From Flavobacterium sp. (GTDB lineage: Bacteria > Bacteroidota > Bacteroidia > Flavobacteriales > Flavobacteriaceae): a stretch of DNA of 64,000 nt. A program made the position numbers and the translations under genes. Below the pieces are notes generated by a model. That model saw only the letters and a list, made by a program, of their open reading frames with translations, was not told the DNA's origin and ran no database searches. The stretch is taken from the NCBI GenBank assembly GCA_014379405.1, contig JACMLU010000006.1, positions 55,845 to 119,844 on the forward strand, read 5' to 3'. Shown piece after piece: positions 43,001 through 49,938 of this stretch; position 1 is the stretch's first letter; every line of letters begins with the position of its first letter.

Positions 43001-44737
43001 GAGAAAGCTTCGCAGGTATTGTATGAGAAAGACGAGATTTCGAGTTCTGACGGAAAAGCGACCTTGGTTGCGGTAGATTATGTGTTGGGTAGACAGATTC
43101 CGTATATGGGGCAAAACGGCTGCCAAAACCCAGAAAGCGTTGCCGTACAGGACCGACAAATTTATTATGCCAATACTGGAAATGGAATTTTCCAGAGATT
43201 GTCTACGGACGGCGTTGACACCATCGTGAAAGGAATGACGAGTTATTTCAGAAACCTTTTTATAGAAAGACCCAACGCGAAGGTATTGGGAGGCATAGAC
43301 CCTTATTTTGGCAAATACGTAGTTTCGGTAGGTGATGAACCTATAACCATTCTGGAGCTGCAATGTGGCAATATTATTTCGAAACACGCCATTGGTGTTG
43401 CTTTTACCTATCATTTCAAGATCAACGAATTGTCGGGCAATATTGTATTGGATTATGATATAACCGAAGGAAACGCCACTATTGAAGCTTTGTTTGATGG
43501 AGAAGTAACCGTAGTTTCGAATGTGACCGGAACGGGAAGTTTGGTTATTCCGAGAACGACCTTGGACGAAAATATTGTTGCCGTTACCGTTACGCCCGTT
43601 GGAGAAAACGCCAGTTATGAAATAGCCAACAATTGCCCAGAGGGAGTTCCGTTGAAGATTGTTTCGATAGTTCTTGGCGATGCTTTGGACGATACAAAAT
43701 CGATTACCAACCGTTTCAAATGGGGCGTTACGCCTTATTACGAAACCTTGGACACATTTTTAGCTACTCCATTGACCCGATTCTCGGAAGAGACAGGCGT
43801 GGAAGGGCAAGGCAAGTTTCCGCTACGAGGCAGTACCGTAAACATCCAGTCATATAGCAAGGTTGGACAGTTGGGAGAATTTAGCATAGCAAACGATAAT
43901 CGTTTGGGTTATTTGATTTCGCCAACCGTTTACACTAGTGCCGATGTTGCCACCATTTTAGGTTTGTCCACCTTTCCTACTGTTACGGAAAGCATTGAAA
44001 ACATTACCAACGTAGTGAACCAAGCCAGTTTTGCTTTTGCCAAAACCACCGATGCCCAGATATTGTACTTGATTTGGGATTATACAGATAGGAACATCAC
44101 TTTGGAAGACGATAGTTTTACCGTTGATAATGCAGGAGCTTATATCGCCAATGTGCTATCGAACGACACGATTACAGGAACGCCAGTAGTTACCATTGTA
44201 ACGCCACCGGCTAACGGAACGGCAGTAGTAAACTTGGATAATACGATAACCTACACCCACGACGGAACAACCACGCTGACCGATTCTTATGTGTACCAAG
44301 TAACGAACGGCATTTCTACTGGAACAGCCACCGTTTCGATAATCATAAATGCGGTTGGAACCGTTGGTTATTGTTCCGTTTGGGAAGCGCACAATAATAG
44401 CAACATATCAATGTCGATAGACGGATATATTGATTTTACAACTGCTTTGGCAGGAAGAAGCATCAACACAGGTTCCGGCGTATCGGTTGGAACTATTACG
44501 CAATACAGAATAAATGGAAGTATCGTTCCTTGCAGCATACCAATGACGTTTACATCGAATCAGGCTATAATTCATAACGAGCACTTACCGGTAGTGTTGG
44601 ACAAAGTATTGACAAGTATTAGTTTTTACATCGAAATTATTTGCACCAACGGTTCTGAAATATTCGTGAGTGGCGAAAACAACGCTATTGACACACCTGG
44701 AGCGATGGATTCTAGTTATGATGATTGCACAATTTAA
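40007..44737 (+). CDS. Large tail stabilisation-type protein with Ig-like C-terminus
   Basis: 1576 residues. The N-terminus 'GGKMNRDLDERVIPEGEY' followed by 'AENIEIANSEGSDVGSVQN' is the pattern at the start of tail-tube-B / stabilisation proteins of podoviruses and crAss-like phages, which are beta-propeller-like. The middle is beta-rich. Near the C-terminus (about 1364-1450, 'FTVDNAGAYIANVLSNDTITG', 'PANGTAVVNLDNTITYTHDG') there is a cadherin/Big_9-type Ig-like domain that could aid surface contact. Last 100 residues are another beta domain. Confidence 0.75.
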   Translation: MTNYRRTFLGGKMNRDLDERVIPEGEYRHAENIEIANSEGSDVGSVQNSFSNKKMTSLSLGSFPNTLGKYECEARDKLYWFVKSNSGCYLLEWDNNSQSVSYVLKDTRVGAARVLNLSDTHLITGIDKIVNDNLEDDILLWTDNNMEICSINIERAKKYGVNGFDIEDITLIKKPPRFAPKATLIYNGREGNNIEEKFLLFAYRYQYLDNEWSALSSFTNYQFRPKPYNMDYYTLDNLGMVNSRNAVNIEFNVGDKRVKAVQIIFKESNSNVLSIIETFDKAKEGWADNSLQNLQFSNNKNYRALPSTELGRTFDNVPRKAKALTLINNRLVVGNYQEGYNIADANGKKIKLDYNVSLKSIPLNNNNSFITAMTQIDGSNTATISNYTDPTLTLLLKKGYLITFNFTIVKTAPSLNTLVYEASFDYPLDKDFANLQELFLYPAFVSFSNVIINDFALTYQDHLAPGETVVTPPALSIFTTGLNAVGFSVTPLIHTTDPVTVDVSQSLFFQSSTYVSIISTSSSASCKSNRDYEVGLEYYDTVSRETVTLTCPNNSIYIPNEMSEYKNTLSVEINNLPPYFADRFKLVVKTPMLSYYTIIVNNFYIEGAFVWIKLEGSNLDKVHVGEYLILKSALGDIKNTIIKTKILEIGQKTKDFIATTDIEEPEGTYMKIRPNEFAMKQADNLLYPDFKSYSSTNKDQFPIAYLDLNTVLNTLTGLNEKQKLTPGNEIKFKFLSKFNYKKGWSNKLFEQTYRILRNYNNVEEWFNEIIDGNSLKGEEDCDYNGNVSIVVGYVETIQAVRSAFDVFTPDPAGKEYLKVVGLEDGTASGFTVDIKSGYLDALVEIRITTGDYIFETEPKKDITQNLFYKTEQTFEVIGGNHQGNVQNQNGAAVPCIIDLDYFNCFAQGNGVESYQVKDAFNKPYLNIDTRPTSTITEEYKEVRRLSDLTYAETYVESTNRNGLNEFNQSRGNFKELDKSFGEITKLVSRDNELVVFQSEKASQVLYEKDEISSSDGKATLVAVDYVLGRQIPYMGQNGCQNPESVAVQDRQIYYANTGNGIFQRLSTDGVDTIVKGMTSYFRNLFIERPNAKVLGGIDPYFGKYVVSVGDEPITILELQCGNIISKHAIGVAFTYHFKINELSGNIVLDYDITEGNATIEALFDGEVTVVSNVTGTGSLVIPRTTLDENIVAVTVTPVGENASYEIANNCPEGVPLKIVSIVLGDALDDTKSITNRFKWGVTPYYETLDTFLATPLTRFSEETGVEGQGKFPLRGSTVNIQSYSKVGQLGEFSIANDNRLGYLISPTVYTSADVATILGLSTFPTVTESIENITNVVNQASFAFAKTTDAQILYLIWDYTDRNITLEDDSFTVDNAGAYIANVLSNDTITGTPVVTIVTPPANGTAVVNLDNTITYTHDGTTTLTDSYVYQVTNGISTGTATVSIIINAVGTVGYCSVWEAHNNSNISMSIDGYIDFTTALAGRSINTGSGVSVGTITQYRINGSIVPCSIPMTFTSNQAIIHNEHLPVVLDKVLTSISFYIEIICTNGSEIFVSGENNAIDTPGAMDSSYDDCTI

Positions 44738-44748
44738 CAACAACAAAA

Positions 44749-45378
44749 ATGGCTAAAAAAACAATCACTTATTCCGAAAACACAAAAGGCTGGACTTCGT
44801 TCTTTAGTTACGAGCCGGATATGTTGTGCAAGTTGAACAACCGTTTTTTTTCGATAAAAGACGGTCAGTTATGGATGCACAATGACGAAAGTAATCCGGT
44901 GATGAATAATTTTTATGGTGTGCAATATTCCTCAAAAATAGACACGATTTTCAACCAAGACAATTCGGAAGACAAGATATTCAAGACGATGGTATTGGAA
45001 GGAAACCAGCCTTGGGATGTTGCGGTGAAAACCAATTTAGCCAACAGTACGATAAAAAACACCGAATTCAACCAACGGGAAAGCCGACAGTTTGCCTATT
45101 TGCGAAAAAACGAAGATTCCAACGACCTGCACGGAAACACGGCGCAGGGAATTGGAGTGATTACAGGCGTAACCACCGTGGGAACCGTTAGGACGATCAC
45201 GTACAATACCATTCCGAATTTCGTGAGCATTGGTGATAAACTATATCAATTAAACGGAAACGTACAGGAATATCTCGGAACGATAGATAGTATCGATTTT
45301 AAAAATGGTAAGGTAACGGTACAAATTCCACCGTCTCCAAGAAAACACAGTTCAAAATTTAACTTAAAATTCAATTAA
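44749..45378 (+). CDS. Tail-associated structural protein
   Basis: 209 residues from MAKKTITYSENTKGW at 44749; an earlier ATG overlapping the previous gene is not used. 'TFIS/WTSFFSYEPDMLCKLNNRFFS' and 'LWMHNDESNPVMNNFYGV' form aromatic-rich beta strands. Small virion protein typical after the stabilisation-type gene. Function inferred from position. Confidence 0.55.
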   Translation: MAKKTITYSENTKGWTSFFSYEPDMLCKLNNRFFSIKDGQLWMHNDESNPVMNNFYGVQYSSKIDTIFNQDNSEDKIFKTMVLEGNQPWDVAVKTNLANSTIKNTEFNQRESRQFAYLRKNEDSNDLHGNTAQGIGVITGVTTVGTVRTITYNTIPNFVSIGDKLYQLNGNVQEYLGTIDSIDFKNGKVTVQIPPSPRKHSSKFNLKFN

Positions 45379-45379
45379 A

Positions 45380-45895
45380 ATGGATAGAGCAGCATTAGAC
45401 ACCGCAATAGATACAGTATTCGACGATACTATAGCAGACTATAGTTTAGACCCTTCAGAAGAAGGAGCCGTATTAAAAACACTTGCTGATTATACAGATC
45501 AGGAAGTAAGGACCAAGATTGTAAAGAAAACGATTACCCACGCTCAATTGTTAGCGTTAATGACTACGCCAATTGAGTTAATTCCTGCCGTGGCAGGAAA
45601 GGCGTATCTGCCAATGCATTTTTTGTTAAAATATGTTGATAATTTGGGATGGGGAAATTCAGGAAGTCCTTGGATTATTAAATTAGCAGGACAATCTATA
45701 AGTAATTTTAGCACTCAAATAGGCAGTTCTTCAGTTACTGAACAAACTGTGGCGGCTTTGGCAGGGAATTTATCGACAACTGGAAGTTTTTTTAACGAAG
45801 CATTAATTATAACAGCTACGTCCAATCCATCAACTCCTGCCGACCCCAATACCACGGCGGTTGTTTATGTTACTTATGCTGAAATAATTCTTTAA
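45380..45895 (+). CDS. Small tail/fibre-attachment-type protein
   Basis: 171 residues, acidic N-terminal 'DTAIDTVFDDTIADYSLDPSEEG', then a beta-rich part 'YLPMHFLLKYVDNLGW', 'KLAGQSISNFSTQIG' and 'VVYVTYAEIIL'. Begins one bp after the previous stop. Probably a structural component; function unknown. Confidence 0.5.
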   Translation: MDRAALDTAIDTVFDDTIADYSLDPSEEGAVLKTLADYTDQEVRTKIVKKTITHAQLLALMTTPIELIPAVAGKAYLPMHFLLKYVDNLGWGNSGSPWIIKLAGQSISNFSTQIGSSSVTEQTVAALAGNLSTTGSFFNEALIITATSNPSTPADPNTTAVVYVTYAEIIL

Positions 45896-45905
45896 ATAAA
45901 AAACT

Positions 45906-46097
45906 ATGCCAGAAATAATAGTTACCCCGACAATAGGATTATTCAGTTTTTCTAAAAAAAATGCCCGTATCGAAGGCGGGGAAATCCGTGGGTATTTTAT
46001 GGAAGTGGCTTTGGAAAACGCCTCTACCGAGAAAGTGGAGTTGTTTGCCATAAATACCAATGCCGTGCCATCATCGATTAACTTAAACGAGAAGTAA
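45906..46097 (+). CDS. Small virion-module protein
   Basis: 63 residues, beta-rich 'IIVTPTIGLFSFSKKNARIEGGEIRGYFMEVALE'. Same strand, tight spacing to neighbours. No family recognised. Confidence 0.5.
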   Translation: MPEIIVTPTIGLFSFSKKNARIEGGEIRGYFMEVALENASTEKVELFAINTNAVPSSINLNEK

Positions 46098-46098
46098 A

Positions 46099-46503
46099 AT
46101 GGGTTTTTCCATTCGGTTTTTGACGGACAGTGATTATGAGTTGCTTTGCCAATGGTGGAAGGACTGGAAATGGGATGCTCCGCCCCGAGACTTTCTGCCC
46201 CAGAACGGATTGGGCGGCATAATGGTAGAGAAAGATGGTGTTCCCGTAGTGGCTGGATTTGTGTATTTTACCAATAGCGCCGTTGCCTGGAGCGAATTTA
46301 TCATATCTGATTTTCAGTACAGGGAAAAAGACCGAAAACAAGCCAAGCAAATCTTGATTTTTGAATTGTGCGAATTGGCGAGAAGCAAAGGAAGCAAGTA
46401 TATTTATACCGTGGTAAAAAACCAATTCCTAAAAAAAGACTACGAAGAAGCTGGTTTTACTAATGGGAGCAAAAAAGTGGATGAAATGGTTATGTTTTTG
46501 TAA
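46099..46503 (+). CDS. GNAT-type acetyltransferase-like protein
   Basis: 134 residues. 'VVAGFVYFTNSAVAWSEFIISD' and 'KQAKQILIFELCELARSKGSKYIYTVVKN..LKKDYEEAGF' match the strand 4/5 and the C-terminal wedge of the GNAT fold; the acetyl-CoA P-loop is degenerate. Similar proteins occur in the structural modules of many phages. Substrate unknown. Confidence 0.65.
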   Translation: MGFSIRFLTDSDYELLCQWWKDWKWDAPPRDFLPQNGLGGIMVEKDGVPVVAGFVYFTNSAVAWSEFIISDFQYREKDRKQAKQILIFELCELARSKGSKYIYTVVKNQFLKKDYEEAGFTNGSKKVDEMVMFL

Positions 46504-46909
46504 ACTTATAACCGTAGGATTTGAAATGTTTGTTATGAAGAATCTCTAATTGTTTTTGATATTCTTGTTCGTCATTATTCATTCTCAATATAACATCAAT
46601 CAAATTTTCTTTTGGTTTATTGATAGATTCTTGATTCTTTCTTTCTATAAATGCCACAAGTCCTTCTCCTTCTTTAATATCATTATAGAAAGGATTATTC
46701 TTTTTGTATAATTCATATTTTTCAGATGAAAATAGATCTTTTACAGACTGAGGAATGTTTTTGTAAATATGCTCTTGCGGGAAATATTCGGGGTATTTAT
46801 CAATAATACTATTGATTTTTTGGTATAATTCTAAACCACAATGAAAAGTACCGTTATAAGGACCAGTGATTGCAACAACCCATAAAACTTCTTCAGGAAT
46901 ATTATTCAT
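46490..46909 (-). CDS. Hypothetical 139-aa protein
   Basis: On the strand opposite to the virion genes, overlapping the GNAT gene end by 14 bp. 'VLWVVAITGPYNGTFHCGLELYQKI' and a helical acidic rest. Looks like an accessory cargo gene; no family recognised. Confidence 0.5.
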   Translation of the reverse strand: MNNIPEEVLWVVAITGPYNGTFHCGLELYQKINSIIDKYPEYFPQEHIYKNIPQSVKDLFSSEKYELYKKNNPFYNDIKEGEGLVAFIERKNQESINKPKENLIDVILRMNNDEQEYQKQLEILHNKHFKSYGYKFTKT

Positions 46910-46931
46910 TTGTATTTTGGTTATGATTTTG

Positions 46932-46964
46932 TAAAAAAAAAACCACCTTAAAAGGGTGGTTTTT
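46932..46964. terminator. Bidirectional terminator with long T-run on the minus strand
   Basis: AAAACCACC (46939-46947) pairs with GGTGGTTTT (46955-46963); the minus strand then runs into 8 further T. It ends the tRNA-like/87-aa transcript and, on the plus strand, any transcript from the tail module. Confidence 0.8.
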
Positions 46965-47017
46965 CAATAAGACTTATCAGATTATTAACCCTACCTTTTT
47001 CAGGCTGACCAGATTTA

Positions 47018-47281
47018 TTATCCTGTCTTATTTTGATTTAAAATTTTAAAAAAATCATTCTTTTGCATTTCATCTACAAAATAAAATTCTTTTCCTTCAT
47101 ACATTAAAGAAACACAATTTAGATAATTACTTTGAGTATTTTCAAAACTAGCACTGATTTCTGTTTTACCAACAGCATCGTCTCTAATTTTTAAAGCATC
47201 TTCCCAATTACAAAATATTAAAATAGGAGTGTTTTTATTTGAAAAGCAATCTGCAATTCCTTTTATCATTAAATTTTCCAT
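47018..47281 (-). CDS. Hypothetical 87-aa protein with RNA leader
   Basis: 'MENLMIKGIADCFSNKNTPI' and 'LKIRDDAVGKTEISASFENTQ' then a charged end. No family recognised. It is preceded by about 190 nt of structured RNA and by the tRNA-like element, both likely on the same transcript from the promoter at 47598-47605. Confidence 0.5.
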   Translation of the reverse strand: MENLMIKGIADCFSNKNTPILIFCNWEDALKIRDDAVGKTEISASFENTQSNYLNCVSLMYEGKEFYFVDEMQKNDFFKILNQNKTG

Positions 47282-47470
47282 ATTCGTTTTTTTTAAATTA
47301 AATCGGCCTTGATATTGTCGCAGCCGATTCCTCTCTATTTAGCGGGATTTCATTGCTACTAAGTTTTGTCGGGTGATTTTGTTAAGCTGTAACTATCTAA
47401 AATCACTTAATCGATACGTTACCCTGTTATTCCGTCTGACAAATCTCATTACTATCCCTTCGTGTGGTTG
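47282..47470 (-). ncRNA. Structured RNA segment between tRNA-like element and small gene
   Basis: No gene in 190 nt. Two clean stems on the minus strand: an 8-bp GTGATTTT/AAAATCAC pair (47373-47380 with 47399-47406) and a 7-bp AATCGGC/GCCGATT pair (47301-47307 with 47323-47329). It would be part of a leader RNA, or a separate small RNA, of unknown function. Confidence 0.35.
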
Positions 47471-47580
47471 TGGAGAAGAATGGATTTGAACCACTGACCT
47501 GCTGTCGAATTATACATTTCCATTTCCTAGAACGGAATCGATGTTTTTGCAACTGCTCTAACAAACTGAGCTACTTCCCC
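47471..47580 (-). tRNA. tRNA-like element with an enlarged anticodon loop (anticodon unresolved)
   Basis: Acceptor GGGGAAG pairs with CTTCTCC (7 of 7, one G-U); D arm GCTC/GAGC; T arm AGTGG-TTCAAAT-CCATT; discriminator A. The anticodon stem is GTTGC/ACAGC (4 of 5 pairs) but the loop is about 43 nt instead of 7, an insertion of about 36 nt, and the D loop lacks the conserved GG. Total length 110 nt. It lies 18 nt downstream of a canonical minus-strand promoter element (47598-47605). It is either a disrupted phage tRNA or an unusual structured RNA. Confidence 0.5.
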
Positions 47581-47597
47581 CTATAAATTATATTTTT

Positions 47598-47662
47598 CAA
47601 ATATATAAACTATTTACGTTCAAGATATAAAGTTTTGATACTATTTATTTATTACATTTGTA
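47598..47662. promoter_or_regulatory. Divergent promoter, copy 2 of the duplicated 60-bp element
   Basis: Rightward TACATTTG (47653-47660) with TTG at 47635-47637 for the ejection-protein genes; leftward TATATTTG (minus strand, 47598-47605) for the tRNA-like transcript. 47603-47662 is nearly identical to 38342-38401. Confidence 0.6.
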
Positions 47663-47731
47663 TTTGATATAAATATTTTCTATTGTTAATGTAATAAAAA
47701 CGTGAAAAATAGAAATAAACACCTTTGAGAT

Positions 47732-48397
47732 ATGTTTGATTTAGAAAAATATCAATTTAGAGAAGCTGCGACCACGGTGACAGCGCTCGCAGGTTTGGGT
47801 ATAGCAGGATATCAAGCCTATCAAGGTTCGCAGAACGCAAAAAAAGCGAGCCAAGCTATAAACGACTACGACAGGCAAGATTTAAACAAGTCGAATCCGT
47901 ATGAGAATATGCAGATTAGCACCCTTGGCAGCGACATAATGAACGAGCAAAACCAGATTAATTCGGCTAACAATATCGAGGCTATGCGTAATGCAGGATC
48001 GAGAGGCATTGCGATGTTGCCTAGTGTTACGGCGCAAAATAATCAGGCGAATCAAAATACTAGAGCTTATCTGGACGAACAAGTTCAAAATAGAAATTAC
48101 GCCATAGCTGGAGACAAAACCGCCATTCGTGGAATGAAAGAAGATCGTGAAAATGCGGACTTGGCAGGATTGGGCCAGCAATTGCAAACCGGAAGACAGG
48201 ATATGTGGAGTGGCATTCGTGGAGTGGCTAGTTCAGCAATGTATGCAGCTAATAATATTGACTGGAATGGCGATGGAGAAACCCAAGCCGACAAAGATGC
48301 TGCGAATTCTGGAAATAGCGGAATTTCTGGCGATGCTTTTTACAACAGATACCGACCTAGATACGATAGTATTCTTTCAAACTACAATAAGATATAA
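47732..48397 (+). CDS. Internal virion protein (gp14-like)
   Basis: 221 residues. Hydrophobic Ala/Gly-rich N-terminus 'TALAGLGIAGYQAYQGSQNAKKASQAI' then Asn/Gln-rich helices, as in T7 gp14-type ejection proteins. Residues about 175-188 'NIDWNGDGETQADKD' form an EF-hand-like calcium-binding loop. First gene of a three-gene set with the two large proteins that follow. Probably ejected into the cell with the DNA. Confidence 0.6.
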   Translation: MFDLEKYQFREAATTVTALAGLGIAGYQAYQGSQNAKKASQAINDYDRQDLNKSNPYENMQISTLGSDIMNEQNQINSANNIEAMRNAGSRGIAMLPSVTAQNNQANQNTRAYLDEQVQNRNYAIAGDKTAIRGMKEDRENADLAGLGQQLQTGRQDMWSGIRGVASSAMYAANNIDWNGDGETQADKDAANSGNSGISGDAFYNRYRPRYDSILSNYNKI

Positions 48398-48399
48398 CA

Positions 48400-49935
48400 A
48401 TGGCAAAACCAGGAACCTTTACCGCTTATCGCCAATTGAGACCGCTTGAAGGCGATGTTTCGCAAGACATCCAGCAACAAGAAGAAAATGGATTCACAAG
48501 GCGTTCCTTGGATCAAGCCGACCAGCGGGAGAAAAACCACCAAGCTGATAAAGAAGCGCAACGCAAACAAGAACTTTGGGATAAACACGTAAAGCCATTA
48601 TCTAATTACGATACCGGTTCTAAAACCTTGAATGAAGCCCAAGGAAGACTTATTATTGAAGCGCAAAAGCAATATGTTCCGTTAATGAGTACCTTGAATA
48701 ATCCTAAAGCTACTGATGAAGAAAAACTACAAGCGACTTTAAAACTTCAAAACATCAATAAACTTCCAGAGAATTTGTTGTCAATGACAAAAACGTTGAC
48801 CGATAGAGATTTAGCTATTCGAAAAGGAGTTAAAGACGGTAGTTTATTTGCCAATCCCGATTACGAGAAAAACTATCAGGAAGGCTATCAAAATAAATTA
48901 TTGGCACTAGATGATAACGGTATGCCGATGGTGGCTTTCAAAGACCTTAATGGAGACGGCAAGAACGATCTTGAAACCTACGACCAAATACAAAATGTAG
49001 TTCCAAAATACGATATTCAACAACGTTTTGACCGTGATAAAGAACTACTTGATGCTTCCGCTAAATTGCAACCCGTAGTCAATGGAACGGATAATGGAGT
49101 GGTGACAAGAACCGTGACGGCTGTTGACCCTACTTTATTGAAAGCTTATGTAGCCAACCAGTTATTTGAAGCCGATGGCGTGACGCCTACAGCCAAACTA
49201 AAATCATTTGCCAGAGAAGCTGGAGTAAAATTTGACGATACCAAAGGACTTCAAAATCTTTCGAACAAGTTTGAAAATGACATTCGTTTGCGCACCAAAG
49301 GTGGCACCATAGAAAAAAGAAATTACAATGCCTTGGATGCTCAAAAAGAAGCCAATGACGAGAGAGAAAGACGACTTGCTAGATCCGATAAAAAGAAAGG
49401 CGAACCACAGGAAGAAATGGGGCCTAAAAACATCAACCAAGTTGGTTATGTAAAAGGGAATACCCCTAAAGAAGGAAGCGTACTAAAAAATATGGATGGC
49501 GCAAAATCATATTCTATTGAAGGGTCAAACCTAGAGCGTTCTATTGGAGAAAAAGGAGCTTATCAAAGAGTGAACAGCATTTATGTTTTAAAAGACGGTA
49601 AGACTTTGGCTTTGGAAGTAGACAATGTTGACGGAACTAACACAGTAGGAATAGCAGGAGTTGACCAAGATAAAACTTCAAAAACCACCAAAATACTTTA
49701 TCGTTCTGATAAAAACGCCAATGAAATAGGCGATTTTATTAGTAAAAAGAAAAATCCAAAAACAGGAGATTATTATAAAAATATCCCCGAATTTATGGAA
49801 GACGCCTTGAATATTCCACAGAAAAAAGCGGCAAAAAAACAAGAATCCAACAGCATAAAAGCAGGATATGTAGAAGGCGGGTACAGATTTAAAGGAGGAA
49901 ACACAAACGACCCTAAAAATTGGGAAAAAATTTAA
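48400..49935 (+). CDS. Internal virion / ejection protein
   Basis: 511 residues, highly charged and helical, no membrane segment. Residues about 180-193 'KDLNGDGKNDLETYD' make another EF-hand-like loop. The C-terminal 60 residues are Lys-rich. Sits between the gp14-like protein and the giant polyvalent protein, two bp after the first, so likely part of the same ejection complex. Confidence 0.55.
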   Translation: MAKPGTFTAYRQLRPLEGDVSQDIQQQEENGFTRRSLDQADQREKNHQADKEAQRKQELWDKHVKPLSNYDTGSKTLNEAQGRLIIEAQKQYVPLMSTLNNPKATDEEKLQATLKLQNINKLPENLLSMTKTLTDRDLAIRKGVKDGSLFANPDYEKNYQEGYQNKLLALDDNGMPMVAFKDLNGDGKNDLETYDQIQNVVPKYDIQQRFDRDKELLDASAKLQPVVNGTDNGVVTRTVTAVDPTLLKAYVANQLFEADGVTPTAKLKSFAREAGVKFDDTKGLQNLSNKFENDIRLRTKGGTIEKRNYNALDAQKEANDERERRLARSDKKKGEPQEEMGPKNINQVGYVKGNTPKEGSVLKNMDGAKSYSIEGSNLERSIGEKGAYQRVNSIYVLKDGKTLALEVDNVDGTNTVGIAGVDQDKTSKTTKILYRSDKNANEIGDFISKKKNPKTGDYYKNIPEFMEDALNIPQKKAAKKQESNSIKAGYVEGGYRFKGGNTNDPKNWEKI

Positions 49936-49938
49936 GTT

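Noticed and set aside
47471..47580. Group I intron in the tRNA
   Set aside because: The insertion is only about 36 nt, far too short for a group I intron.
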